64,000 nucleotides of DNA from Aphelocoma coerulescens (GCF_041296385.1 NC_091016.1:15971497-16035496); one strand, 5' to 3'; positions 15,001 through 24,762 are shown, counted from the first letter of the stretch. The notes: generated by a model not told the origin, from the letters alone. Numbers and translations: made by a program.

Positions 15001-17249
15001 TCGGCCTCGGGGCTGAGCTCTCACTGGGGCATCTCAGAAGCCTCCTCCAGGAAAGGGAGGGGCTAAAAATTCCCAAGCTGGCTCCTCTCTTGGAAGCTCC
15101 GGGACAGCTCTGATCCTTTAGGGGAAATGGTGGCAAATGCTGTTTCAGGGGATCCATTTGTTTTGTCCTCACAGAATTCTTGCTTTGCTCTTGGAAAGTT
15201 TTGAGGTGGAAGCCTGCAGTGCCTGGGGGTCACAGCTTAGGTCAAAACTCAGCCCACACGAGCCTAACGAGGCCCGGATTTTGTGCAAGGCAGCCTTTGG
15301 GGGCAGAGGGGCAGAAGCAGAGTGCTGAGGCTCCCTGCCTGTGCTGTCAAAGTGCCATTGGACTGAGCATTTCAGGGTGTGCAGTCAGGGTCTTCCTATG
15401 TCAGCACTGCCCAAAATGCTCCAAATGCAGCTGATAATTGATTGCTCAGAGGAGCTTGCTATGTCAGCAATAGCCAAGGGATGGAAAAATGATAATCTCA
15501 ATATATGCTAGAGAAGACAGTGTACAGCCTTGCTTTATTTATAGCCTTGCTTTAGCTGGGGCTAAATCCACTGCTAATTATGCCAGCATCTTTAAATGCA
15601 AGGTTTAATACACTTTGTGTCTTCATTCTGAATCTCAAAAGGGCACCTTCAGCGATTGGAGTGTCAAAGGCCCTTTACAGAGCATTTGAATAAAGTAGAT
15701 CTCCAGGAATAGGGAATTTAGTTTTGCAGCTATTTTAATCTCTTTTTCAAATAAAGGCATTAAACATGAATTAGGACTTCTTTAGAAAGAGCAGATGCTC
15801 TCTCTGAGATTTAGTGGCAATCTCTCTGAGATTTCTCTGCGCAAGTTGCGTAGTGACCGATGTCTTTAATTGCATGTAAGCTCAAATGAACTCCCATTTT
15901 AAAATGGGTACTGTAAGCCTTTTCCTGCTTAGCAGAATTGGTTTTAGGTACTTTCAGGAGCTGTTTAAATGTTGATGACTGCTGGTGGATTAACAGCATA
16001 GAGAAAATGAAGTCTCTTCCACCACAGAATAATAAATGGCGACTACATAACATTTTGCCTGGTCAGAAAATAAGAATGGTCCCCAGACCATATCAGGTTT
16101 TGATCTCTCAGCCAAATCTGCCATGCAAGGAGCCTGTTGGTAGTAAATTTTTGTCTGTGTTTGATACAGTTCAGAAAATGAGCAGAGAGCAGGCTTTGGA
16201 GACAGCGGGAGAGAACACTTGTGTTTTGGTTACATTTCTGTCCCCTGTGTAGCATTCTTCTCTCTCTATTCCCCTATTTCAGCGCACATTGTAAGAAAAA
16301 ATGCCATTAACATTGTGAGGGGAAATGCCATTAAAATTTGGAGATGCTCCAATGCCATGGCAATGGGGTCTGGCTAATTACCTAAGACAGCCTGAGGTTT
16401 GAAACAGCTGTTTGTTAGAAGCCACAAAAGCCTTCTGCCAAAGACACCGGCTAGTCACTGATGTTTCAAATCCAGCTGTCAAACAGCACCCATCTCTGGT
16501 GGGCTGGAGTTTCCAAGTGTGGTCTAATACTGCCCTTTGCCGTGTGCCACCAAGCAAAGGGAAGAGCCAGATGAGACTTTTGGCACTTGACATCAAAGGT
16601 CACAACAATGGAATCATCCCTTTTATTAGAAATCTCTCAACTGCCTCTCTATGGTGCATTTCAAAATCTTTGGCGTGGGTTTCGACAACTTCTAAATGGA
16701 AATAAACAGCAATTTGACATTTCAGTCACTGTTCATGCAGAAATAAATTGTGGAATGATTTAGTAAAGGTGTGAAGTCTGCCACAGGTACAAGGCTCTGT
16801 TTGGAGAAATTAGTCCTGAGAGCTTGGTGGTTCTGTTTCGGGGATGTTCAGCTGCTTTGCCCATTTCTGGATCATGAGGCTCTCACTGTTATTTCACTGA
16901 TCTTAGCCAGAGAGACTCCCAAAATCACAAGTAGAGGTAGATCCTTGTTTGCATTAAGGCTGGTGGTTAAGAAGTTTGTGTCTCTCTTCCGGCAGCGCTT
17001 GTGGGATGGGTTTATCCCAGGAGCCCCGAAGTCGTCCAGCGCTACGCCCTGCCCGTGCTCTGGTCCTTCCTGGGGAACAAGGCGCTGCCTGTCCGAAGCG
17101 CCAATGTCTGCACTGTGGTCACCAAGCTTGCCTGCGCCCTCTACAAGGTGATGGGCGCCAAGCTGAGGAAGCATGCTGCCAGCCAGCCTCCGCATGTGCA
17201 GGAAAACCTCTCCAACATTTTGGGCTGGTGGAGTGTCGATGACCTGTAG
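1..17249 (+). CDS. TOGARAM2: TOGARAM2-like gene copy 1, body exons 1 (tail) to 13, 5' partial
   Basis: Exons: 1-28 (tail), 975-1125, 2216-2377, 4387-4519, 5352-5457, 6220-6455, 7944-8096, 9250-9367, 10323-10426, 11792-11996, 13173-13389, 14727-14813, 16996-17249 (stop TAG 17247-17249). Every intron has GT-AG ends and every junction keeps phase, giving about 650 residues without a stop. Content in order: Lys/Pro-rich linker (exons 2-4), a TOG domain (end of exon 4 to exon 8), a basic linker (exon 9), a second TOG domain (exons 10-13) ending in an AASQPPHV-type C-terminal helix typical of the TOGARAM family. Family knowledge: TOGARAM proteins bind tubulin through TOG domains and act in the axoneme of cilia and flagella. 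The call of paralogue 2 rather than 1 rests on two C-terminal TOG domains and the roughly 1,000-residue size of the reconstructed protein, so it is an inference. The weakest junction is the acceptor of exon 2 (AG 973-974, poor pyrimidine tract). Exons upstream of exon 1 lie outside the window. Confidence 0.85.
1815..2077 (+). mobile_element. CR1 LINE 3'-end fragment
   Basis: Has the conserved CR1 3' end: TTAGATATTAGGAAGAAC, the AAACACTGGAAGAG stretch, GGTGTTCAAGGCC, GATGGGGCCCTGAGGA, and a GATTCTGTGATC tail. Lies in intron 2-3 of copy 1 and is shared by all three copies, so it predates the amplification. Confidence 0.85.
4387..9367 (+). CDS. TOGARAM2: Copy 1, first TOG domain (exons 4-8)
   Basis: Exons 4387-4519, 5352-5457, 6220-6455, 7944-8096 and 9250-9367 encode about 205 residues of HEAT-repeat helices. 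The domain opens with SSDDW|ELKEKG; the Trp codon is split between exons 4 and 5. A Trp at this place in the first HEAT loop is the usual tubulin-contact residue of TOG domains (established for the fold). Further loop-type motifs are NLRSKVS in exon 6 and HVQVRKCAAQ in exon 7. The block ends with LTRIKKK before the exon 8 donor. The retained Trp suggests a tubulin-binding TOG domain; that is inference. Confidence 0.85.
6650..6895 (-). mobile_element. CR1 LINE 3'-end fragment
   Basis: Reverse complement shows GGATATCAGGAAAAAGTT, GGCACTGGAACAGGCTCCCC and a tail with TGTGATTCTG. Lies in intron 6-7 of copy 1, opposite to the gene. Confidence 0.85.
8220..8390 (-). mobile_element. CR1 LINE 3'-end fragment, short
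   Basis: Reverse complement carries CAGGGCAGTGGTCACAGCAC and the CCCTTCCAACTCAG 3' signature. Truncated relative to the 6650-6895 element. Lies in intron 7-8 of copy 1. Confidence 0.8.
9226..9244 (+). repeat. (CTTT)n microsatellite forming the exon 8 polypyrimidine tract
   Basis: CTTT repeated about four and a half times, ending 6 nt before the first base of exon 8 (9250). It makes up the pyrimidine tract of that acceptor. Confidence 0.9.
10323..10426 (+). CDS. TOGARAM2: Copy 1, basic inter-TOG linker (exon 9)
   Basis: The 104-nt exon (AG at 10321-10322, GT at 10427) encodes GMETQKAEHPSVQEPVKKRS and then more Lys/Ser/Pro-rich sequence. It has no fold signature and is rich in Lys/Arg, as expected for a flexible linker between TOG domains that may add charge-based microtubule affinity. 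It enters in phase 0 and leaves in phase 2, matching its neighbours. Confidence 0.7.
11792..17249 (+). CDS. TOGARAM2: Copy 1, second TOG domain and C-terminus (exons 10-13)
   Basis: Exons 11792-11996, 13173-13389, 14727-14813 and 16996-17249 encode about 254 residues. Motifs: LEAKEFKTRMEGVALLLDL (first HEAT helix pair, with Phe where canonical TOG domains have Trp), FVPRLGDTHKKVKQKVLDVL (second HEAT repeat), GVYAAAVKALEA, QALLDVTEHL, RYALPVLWSFLGN and the terminal HAASQPPHVQENL followed by WWSVDDL and stop. The absent Trp is seen directly; a weaker or different tubulin interface is an inference. Relative to copy 3 there are at least four amino-acid differences: G/E in exon 10, V/A and H/P in exon 11, E/K in exon 13. 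Confidence 0.85.
12563..12634 (+). pseudogene. Candidate relic exon between exons 10 and 11
   Basis: A good acceptor (TTCTCCTCCCAG, ending at 12562) opens a phase-0 reading of 23 residues, beginning ELLFPFVQKMVPDNVAVKG, that ends in TAA at 12632-12634. It can be aligned loosely with the start of exon 11 (IFDYFVPRLGDTHKKVKQK), so it may be a decayed duplicate of that HEAT-repeat exon. Exon 10 joins exon 11 in phase without it. If included it would truncate the protein inside the second TOG domain. The match is weak and by eye. Confidence 0.3.
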
Positions 17250-17403
17250 AAAGATGACAAAGTGCTGAGTTGGACACCTCCGGATGTGACTTCTTAGCTG
17301 TGCCAAAAATGACAGAATGCAAAGGAAGGGTGTGCACCTGCCCCCGCTCTCTCCACCCCCCTTCCTAGTCGTGGCATGGGGTGCCTGAAGCAACTTCCGA
17401 TTG
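17250..17403 (+). other. Very short gap between copy 1 stop and copy 2 exon fragment
   Basis: These 154 bp follow the copy 1 stop codon. I see no AATAAA or ATTAAA in them, nor in the next kilobase. The stretch 17293-17395 resembles 18936-19040 (intron b-c of copy 2) at roughly three quarters identity by eye, so the 3' flank of the gene and that intron share ancestry. The unit junction is at about 17403/17404. Confidence 0.6.
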
Positions 17404-17445
17404 AGGACAAGGTGAAGGCTGAGCATGGCTCAGCCTCACAAAGAG
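17404..17445 (+). pseudogene. 3' fragment of exon a at the unit junction
   Basis: The last 42 nt of exon a (DKVKAEHGSASQR plus one nt) with its GT donor at 17446. Homology to the full exon a (23084-23365) begins abruptly at about 17404. No acceptor fitting the frame was found just upstream, so this is a junction scar rather than a usable first exon unless it is part of a read-through exon. Confidence 0.7.
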
Positions 17446-17850
17446 GTAAGGCGGGAGCTGGGCCGCTCTCTGGCGGGAGGAAGGCTCTTGTGCCAGCCTA
17501 GAGAGCCTGGGCACATTGCCAGGGAACAGTTCTGCCCTGCATGTGCCCCCTGCAATGAGCTGTGCAGCTCCCAGTGCCCCGTGTAGCTGTAGGGCTGCTC
17601 AGCTGTGGGGCCGGGAGAGGAGCAGGAGGGTGCGTGTGCAGCTGAGCCATTCCTGGAAAGCACAGGGCTCTGGGCTCCCTGCTGTCCCAGGGCAGCCCAG
17701 AGGCCAGGCTGTTCCTGTGCTGGCTCTCTGGAAGTGGGTCAGGGTGTCTCCCTGGTCTGCCTCAAGTGGCTGCTGGCAGGAGCGTGTTTCCCTGTGCAGC
17801 TCTTTAGAAGTTACCTGGGAATCTCTCCAATGAAATAGTGTACCTTCAGA
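17446..17850 (+). repeat. Highly conserved intron a-b block, copy 1 of 5
   Basis: Starts at the exon a donor. Nearly identical blocks lie at 23366-23780 (+), 37160-37570 (-), 56050-56465 (-) and 61970-62382 (-). It is intronic, GC-rich and unrecognised; the conservation exceeds that of the neighbouring exon b. Confidence 0.85.
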
Positions 17851-17903
17851 TGCTTTATGTTGGCATTGTGGCCTCTGTTATATTTTGTGTCTCCATTTTG
17901 CAG

Positions 17904-20900
17904 GACTGACTGGCTACACTCTTGCCAAGAAGTTTACCGTGGCATCTCCCTCTATGCTCCTTCCCTCCAAGCCATTGCCTCCCATCCAGAAGAGCTCTCC
18001 TTCTTCTAACACCAACAAAATATGTAGCGGAGAGCAGGAGAATGGGAAAACTATCACTGGCAATGGTGATGACAGAAGAAAACAGCAGGAGCTGAGTTCA
18101 GAGGGAAAAGGACATACGGTAAGGACCAACCTAAGTCCTGTCTGGTGGATTTCCAGTTTATGTGCTGTAGGCAGAGCTCTGAGAGCTTTTGCTGTGGTGT
18201 GAGCCCAGGGAAGCAGCTGAGCAAAGGGAGAGCTCAGCAGGACACTGCACTTCAGGCTGTCTTTGCAGTGGGTGTGTAGTGCAGGCGTCATGTCCTCAGC
18301 GTGTATCAGTAGCAGGGGAGGTCTTTGCATGGTTTTGGGGCTCTCTTGTGGCTCCTGCTCTGTCTTATGGCTGAGAAAACACCAACAGGCAGTCAGAGCA
18401 GCTGAAGTTGGCCAATCTTGTGAACCAATCCTTCTACATTTAGTGAACTACGGGTATGTGTGAACCATCTGTGTGTCTTGGTGGTGTTTTCTGTCAGCTG
18501 TGTCCTGTTTGGACGGAGAAAGGTGTTTGCTGGAACAGGCAGACCTGCAAAGTCACTTCCAGGTTGTGTCAGCTTTTGAGTTGTACAGCCATGCCCTTGT
18601 GCCCAGTTGTCTCTGATGCTATTTCTAGACTTCATCAGCTTCTGGGCAGCTTTGTGCAATCGTGCATAGCTTTGTCCAGAGGGAAGGGATGGCAGGTGGC
18701 CATGGGGAGAGCAGTCCAGAGCCCACCCCCACGATTGCCTTTGCAGCAGGGCCAGGACCTGCAGTTGTTTTGGGTTTGCCATGGGGTGCAGGAGGAGGCG
18801 GATGAACAACAGCTTTGGTAAACAGAATGTCCAACCCAAGGCTTGTGTACTTGATTCCAGCCTTGCTGAGAAAGGGCCCAGTGCATCCCTGACAGGAAGT
18901 GATCCTTCCGCTGAAGTTTGAACAGGGCCTGGTTTGGCTCTTTAGCTGTGCCAGGGACAATGGGATACTAAGGAAGGGTGTGCATCTGCCCCTGCTGCCT
19001 CCACCCACCTTGCTGGACATGGCATGGGGGCCCCGGAGCAACTTGGGCCGGCAGAGGCCTTCCAGAGAGCAGCAGGGCAGGGAGCTCTGTGGATCTTCCT
19101 AAATGCCAGTGAGCCTGAGATGATGGATGTGTGGGAGCTGGAGAGCACCGAGCATCCCCAGAGCTCAGCAGCATCGGGGCTCAAAGGCTGCTGGGGAACT
19201 GTACGAGGGAAGGGAAGCAGCAGCAGAAAGGAGGGGCTTGAGAAAAGCAGGTTTGGACATCCTGCAGAATGGCTTTGTGGGGGCTTGGCTGGAGATCAGC
19301 ACTGGCTGTTAGGTGCTTTAGGGACAGGGATCCAAGCCCATTCCCATACGATCCAAAAGGCCAGTGGAGGCAGTGGCACCACAGGACATCTTGGTGCCAA
19401 ACATGTGGATGCCAGCTGGCAATCCAGCCATATTTCCAGAGAAGTGAGCACAGGGATAGAAGTGGCAAATGTGGGACATGGTCTCTCACTCACCACTTCC
19501 CTTTCCATTCCCTGTCCTAGACCAAGCTGCTCCATCAGTTTGACATTTCTGCCAGGTCCCAGCTAACAGCATGGCTAAATGTGTTCAGGCATGAATGGGG
19601 GCAAGGCTGGATGCTTGATCTGAGGAGTACTGTGTTCTACTCTTTGCAGGCTTCCTTGCTGTTTTCCAGCGGTGGGGATATGAAGAAGGGGTCATTGGGA
19701 CCACCTTTGATCCCCCCAATACGCAAGGCAGTGAGTCCCCCTGTGAGCAGTGCGGCAGCGTCTGTCCCAAGCTCTCTGCAGCTGGATTTCCAGGAGTCCC
19801 AGGAGACGAGGTAAGCCAAGGTGTCTGCTGCTCCAGTGTGCTGTTCCCCTCGCTCTTCTTGTTTCGTGAGGTTATTTTCCACAGTCATCTCTCCCATGTA
19901 TTTAGGCAAACCTCCGTGTATTCCCCATTTTGCCCATCTGTGGTGATCCAGCGCAATGGCAAACCCAACACCATATGCCCTAAGAGCAGAGGTGGTTGTG
20001 GGGAAGAGGAGGCAGGGCTTAAGAGCACCTCAGAACAGGTCCTCTGCTGGACTTGGCTACTGCTTCCCTCTATGATGTTTGTGGTGTCATTTGGGAACTG
20101 TATTGCATGGATCTGGATTCTGCAGTTCTTTGAATACTGTGATCCTTGACTGTCAACTTCTGCGGCCATGAGAATATGTCAGGGCAAATATTGGCTACTG
20201 AGGAGGTGTCTGCAAATTCAGGTGCTGCTTCTGTAAATGTCAGGCGTGACTTCTCTGTGCCTGGGCCTCCACCGTGAAACCAGAGCCCAGATAAAACTTG
20301 GGGTACAGATGTATAATCTGATTGATGTCTAGTATTTCGATCTGGGCTTAAGATCAAAGAGGGCAAGGTGCTAGAGAAGAGTTATAGGACTGTACCTGAT
20401 GCAAAGATATTAGCTTGGATATAGGTGTGAGAAAATGTAGCTGTCAAGCTTATCCTAGTGACAAGGATAAGGAAGGAGTCACAGAAGTTGCAATTGAAAA
20501 GCATCCGTAGGGCTTTTAAAGTGCAATCTGAATATCCTTACCTAGCAGCTGAGTTGGAAAAGGCCTTTTTGTCCTTGAAAGAGCAAGCAGGTGTACTGTC
20601 ATTCTCAGGAGAGAGCAGTGCTATGACCCCATGTAGCCCGAGACTGTCACCAGTGTAAGGCATGAGCAGGCAAAGTCAAGCTTTGTCAGGAGAACAAAAG
20701 TAGCTGCCCTCCATACAGACTTGTGTCTCAGCTCAGCAGCTCTTGCTGCTTCACAGAGGCTGTAGGAGCCACTTGGCTCCAAAAGGAGAGAACTGGGCAG
20801 GTCTGATGCAAGTTGAAGAATGACTGCTGTGTTTCAGCCAGAGCTTGGCAAGCTCTGTGGGACTCCAGCAACTGAAAGCTTAAGGACAATTCATCAGCTT

Positions 20901-21124
20901 TGCAACTGGGTTTGCAGTTGGGTTGGTTTGCAGTTTTGCAGTTGGGTTTATGTGTTGCATTTCCTCCTTCATCAGGGGGACCGTGCTAAGAAGGTTTGCC
21001 TCCTTTGATGCTACACACATTCCATGCCCTTCTCTTTCTACCTGCTCATATGTTCTTTTGTCCTCCATTTTCTCAAGGCCAAGATCCAGCAGCAGAAGCA
21101 AAGAGAAGAACTCTGAACATGCAA
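17904..21124 (+). CDS. TOGARAM2: Copy 2, N-terminal module exons b-f
   Basis: Exon b 17904-18118 (GLTGYTLAKKFTVASPSM..., ends GHT), c 19650-19810 (contains KKGSLGPPLIPPIRKAVS), d 19906-19991 (contains VVIQRNGKPNTICPKSR), e 20459-20654 (VTRIRKESQKLQLKSIRRAF), f 21078-21124 (PRSSSRSKEKNSEHA). Phases run 1-0, 0-2, 2-1, 1-2, 2-1, so the chain is consistent. Exons b and c share a PLPPIQKS / PLIPPIRKA motif, which hints at an internal repeat of a short linear motif. Exons d and e are supported by splice sites, phase and open frame only; c can also splice straight to f in phase, so d+e (282 nt) could be a cassette. The sequence is low complexity and basic, and I recognise no domain. Confidence 0.6.
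18119..19649 (+). other. Intron b-c of copy 2
   Basis: No exon is supported here. The segment 18936-19040 resembles the 3' flank of the terminal exon (17293-17395). An open stretch around 18790-18920 has no matching donor and was not called. Confidence 0.5.
20890..20950 (+). repeat. Short GT-rich tandem repeat
   Basis: Imperfect repetition of TTTGCAGTTGGG-like units within intron e-f. The mirror copy is at about 58878-58938. Confidence 0.7.
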
Positions 21125-23083
21125 GTAGGTACAGGGCATGTCTGTCCTAAAATGACCATTGGAATGCTGACCCAGGGGTGGCATTGGGACAGTTTGGTTG
21201 AAAACCATCCTGGTTTAAATTTCTTCAAATTCCTTTGAATTCCTTGATGGGCTCAGTGGACTCTCCCAGAGCCTGGTCACTGGGAGTGTGCTCCGGTGGT
21301 GCAGTGAAAATTACTCCAGGAGCTGCACTGGTACCTTGGGGCTTGGGAAATGTGCCACAGGAAAAGAAAACATTCCTCTCCATCCTGCACATGCCTTTCA
21401 TCTCCCTGCACCCTTTCTAAGGTCATAATTAGTAGAGAAAAAAAGACATTTAGCATGAAAGGAGAAATGTTCCCACTCCTTCCTCCTGCCTTTGAAGGGG
21501 GACACCTTCCCTTGGGGCAGTTTCTGTGCTGAAGCCTTTGCGATCTGAAGGAGATTCATGGACATTGCCTGGTTTTGCATGGGGAGAAATAGGGAAACCT
21601 CCTTAGACAGAAAGGCCTTGTTAATGTTCCAATTAAGGGGAAGGAGACTTCCAAATGGATGCAGCCTATGCAGGACCAGAGTTTGTCATCCTCTGACAGC
21701 ACAAGCCTAAAGCCACCTATGGCAGGTTCACGATGGCAAATCTCTTCCCCGACTCTCTCTGCCCGTGTCAGTAGTGCAGGCTGAGGCTGGGGGAGGAGAT
21801 GGCTTCTGCCCTGTCCCCCCTCCCTGCCTTGCCTGAGCCCTGACAAGAAGAGTTGTGCCAGACAAAATGCGGTGTCTGGTGCATGTGTGTCAGCCCCTGC
21901 TTTCAAGTTCAAAGCCTCAATGACAGTGTTGTTGTTCCTTTGCCATCTCTGGGCGTGGAATGATAGGAGAGGTGAGATTTGAAGGAACAATTTTGCTGAT
22001 GCAGAGAAAGGGATCAGATCCACTGGTCCCTTGCCTCAGGGTTAGTTCTGCCAAATCCTTGGCAAGGCCCCTTTGGAATGACTCCGTAATTGCTGATATG
22101 CAGCTGGAATGCTGAATGCATCTGGGGAGAAGTATTGCTGAGTATGTAAGGTGGCATTTTAGCTGGATTAATTCTGCTCTAGAAATGAGCTATCTCATTA
22201 AAGCTTACCTGTTACGCTTTTATAATTGTGCTGACCATTCTACAGGGGAAAAAAATCCTGATTTAAGACAGTTATTCCTTTTTACTGTCCTGCTGCCACA
22301 TGATTTTATCATCGGTGGAGGCCTGTACAGAATCATTAGTTCTCTGAGTTTTAAAAGCTCCGTTGGAGAGCATTTCAGATTAACCTGCCCCGTGCCATTT
22401 CCATTAAGAAAATTTTGAATTGTCAGGATTAGCGAAGATCAGAAATGTTTTGAGGCAGGTCATGTTTATGTTGGGTTTGGGTGTCTCTGCAGGAGAGAAA
22501 GCAGGGAATAAACCCCTGGAGCAACAAAGCAGAGAAAAGCTGGAACGTTTGCATGAACAATGTGCTCCCTACAGATATGGGCTGCTTGAATACTGGGGAC
22601 ATCTAATTTTGATTGCAAATCTTCTGCAGCTTCTAATACATGGTGCCATTGTTTGTGTCCCAGCACTGCCTTTGTTGTAAAGAGAAATAAAAACCACCAA
22701 CAAAACCCAGCTGAGAACTGAGGGGGAGTTACAGAAACAAAGGCCTTGAAAACTGGCTTTGGAAAGCAATTACTTCCTAGGTGGAATTGTCAAATTCTAG
22801 AGACCCCCCTGTGGGTTGCCAACTGTTTGGAAGGAAAGGGATCCCTTCCAAGTAGTGGATGAGCCATGAGCAGCACAGGAGCAAAGTAGTGGAATGTCTC
22901 TCTCCTGTCCTGCCAGCTCCATAGAGTTCAGACCAATTATAGTGATGCTAGCCTCATGAAAAATAAAAACAAAGCGATCTTCTCAATATTAAAACACCCC
23001 TCGAGTGCCTCACCCATTAGTTGTGGTGATTGTAAAGGTGGGAGTTCAACTAACTCACTTCTTCCCTTGTACCTGATCTACAG

Positions 23084-23365
23084 CTTCTTCTGAGTCTACA
23101 ACAAAAGCCCAGAGGAAGAAAAAAAATTCATGGTGTGTGATAGGACCTGGGATGCCTCTGTTCCCAAGGGACCTGGCTGAACTTTTCGGCTTGGTGCCAA
23201 CTGACGTGCGGAAGCCCGGCCTTGGCAGTGCAGGTCTCCGCTCGCAGCCTGCTCAGGGGGCCTTGGCCCAGGAGCCCCGGCAGGGGCAGCTGAGCAGCGC
23301 TGCCCCCGGGGTCACTGCCAGGGAGGACACGGTGAAGGCTGAGCATGGCTCAGCCTCACAAAGAG
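23084..23365 (+). CDS. TOGARAM2: Copy 2, second exon a (complete)
   Basis: A 282-nt exon (AG 23082-23083, GT 23366) that enters and leaves in phase 1. It encodes SSESTTKAQRKKKNSWCV, then MPLFPRDLAELFGLVPTDV, and a Gly/Gln/Pro-rich tail ending HGSASQR. A short LAELFGLVP helix is the only likely structured element. The preceding exon f ends in phase 1 and the following body exon 1 starts in phase 1, so it fits. Confidence 0.75.
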
Positions 23366-23825
23366 GTAAGGCGGGAGCTGGGCCGCTCTCTGGCGGGAGG
23401 AAGGCTCTTGTGCCAGCCTAGAGAGCCTGGGCACATTGCCAGGGAACAGTTCTGCCCTGCATGTGCCCCCTGCAATGAGCTGTGCAGCTCCCAGTGCCCC
23501 GTGTAGCTGTAGGGCTGCTCAGCTGTGGGGCCGGGAGAGGAGCAGGAGGGTGCGTGTGCAGCTGAGCCATTCCTGGAAAGCACAGGGCTCTGGGCTCCCT
23601 GCTGTCCCAGGGCAGCCCAGAGGCCAGGCTGTTCCTGTGCTGGCTCTCTGGAAGTGGGTCAGGGTGTCTCCCTGGTCTGCCTCAAGTGGCTGCTGGCAGG
23701 AGCGTGTTTCCCTGTGCAGCTCTTTAGAAGTTACCTGGGAATCTCTCCAATGAAATAGTGTAGCTTCAGATACTTTATGTTGGTGGCATTGTGGCCTCTG
23801 TCATATTTTGTGTCTCCACTTTGCA

Positions 23826-23975
23826 CTTGGGACTGACTGCACTGCTCCCAAGGAGGTTACCCTGGAGTCAGTAGTTTTTCCCTATTAACTTCCCAGATGC
23901 TCTTACCTTCCGAGGCCTTGCCCCCAATCCAGAATAGCCCTCCTTCCTCAAAGCCCATATCTAACTCTTTTTTAT
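23826..23975 (+). pseudogene. Dead exon b after the second exon a
   Basis: Recognisable relative of exon b (compare 17904-18050), but the acceptor TTTGCAG|GACTGACTGG has become TTTGCACTTGGGACTGACTG, removing the AG. The former coding part has diverged and contains stops. The mirror copy in the right array is at about 55856-56005 (-). Direct joining of exon a to body exon 1 is in phase, so loss of this exon is tolerated. Confidence 0.7.
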
Positions 23976-23979
23976 TATT

Positions 23980-24165
23980 AAGCTGACCATTTTGCAGGGA
24001 AAAAAATCCTGATTTAAGACATTGGTTTTTTGCTACTTTGCTGCCATGTGATTTTATCCTCTGTGAAGCCATGTAAAGAGTGACTCATCCTCTGAGTTCT
24101 AAGGGCTCTGTTGGGGAGTATTTCAGAACGAGTTACATTGTTCCACTTCCATTAGGAAAATCAGC
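23980..24165 (+). repeat. Diverged copy of intron segment 22225-22415
   Basis: Both contain GGGAAAAAAATCCTGATTTA and a parallel order of matches through TGATTTTATC and CTCTGAGTT. This piece follows the dead exon b, which suggests a third, older module with an internal deletion. Mirrors lie near 55666-55851, 57413-57603 and 63330-63520. Confidence 0.75.
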
Positions 24166-24762
24166 CTTTAGTCAGACTGGCCTGAAAGTGGCCCAATCTC
24201 ACACAGTTTAGAATGAAAATCCTCGGGGAAAGCAAATGATCCCGTTTCAAGAACACAATTCACGTTTGGCTAACACTCCTGCAATCCTAAGCTTTTCTTT
24301 TCATGTCCTCTAAAATATTGCCACAAAGAGAAGAAAATACTGATCTAAATGCTTACAGGTATTAGAACCCAGGAGTTCTTTTAGGAACCAGGAAGAAGAT
24401 GTGTACTAAAATCAGCATGAATTAGGGCAGATAAGAATCTCTGTCAGGAGCAAGCTCCGTCTCTGCCCTTCTCTATCAAACACAGCGGCTCTCCAGCACC
24501 CAGGGGTGAGGCCTTCATCATGCAGGAGGTTTCACTCTGCTGGCCAACAGAGCAATGCCATGTCTGCTGCCAGTGCACTGTGGCAGTAGCCCATCCATTG
24601 GGAGAGGTTCTAGGCATATGTACCTTGCTGCTCTCAGACACAATCTCTGGGCCTTATCAGAGCTCCGCAGTCTGGAAGCTGTCTTGCCTGTTGCCCAGCG
24701 TGGCGCTGTTGGGGGCTTGAAGTGTGCCAGAGATTTACAGGAACCTTTGCTTCCATTAACAG

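Larger units (their letters stand above)
1..17403 (+). repeat. Left arm of large inverted repeat
   Basis: Matches 37613-55010 in reverse complement through its whole length. Coordinates of matching features sum to 55,004-55,016, so only a few bp of indel have accumulated over 17.4 kb. Many long stretches, including all exons, differ by only isolated substitutions. Confidence 0.95.
17404..23323 (+). repeat. 5.9-kb six-exon module, left array
   Basis: 17404-17850 recurs at 23324-23780 (offset 5,920). The module holds exons b-f and the flanking exon a. After about 23800 the second copy diverges (dead exon b) and is internally deleted, rejoining at a segment that resembles 22225-22415. Confidence 0.85.

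Noticed and set aside
22489..22680. Possible exon (GEKAGNKPLEQQSREKLERL) between exons f and a
   Set aside because: There is an acceptor and a plausible phase, but no donor in a suitable place, and the acceptor context differs in the right-array copies. Exon f joins exon a in phase without it.
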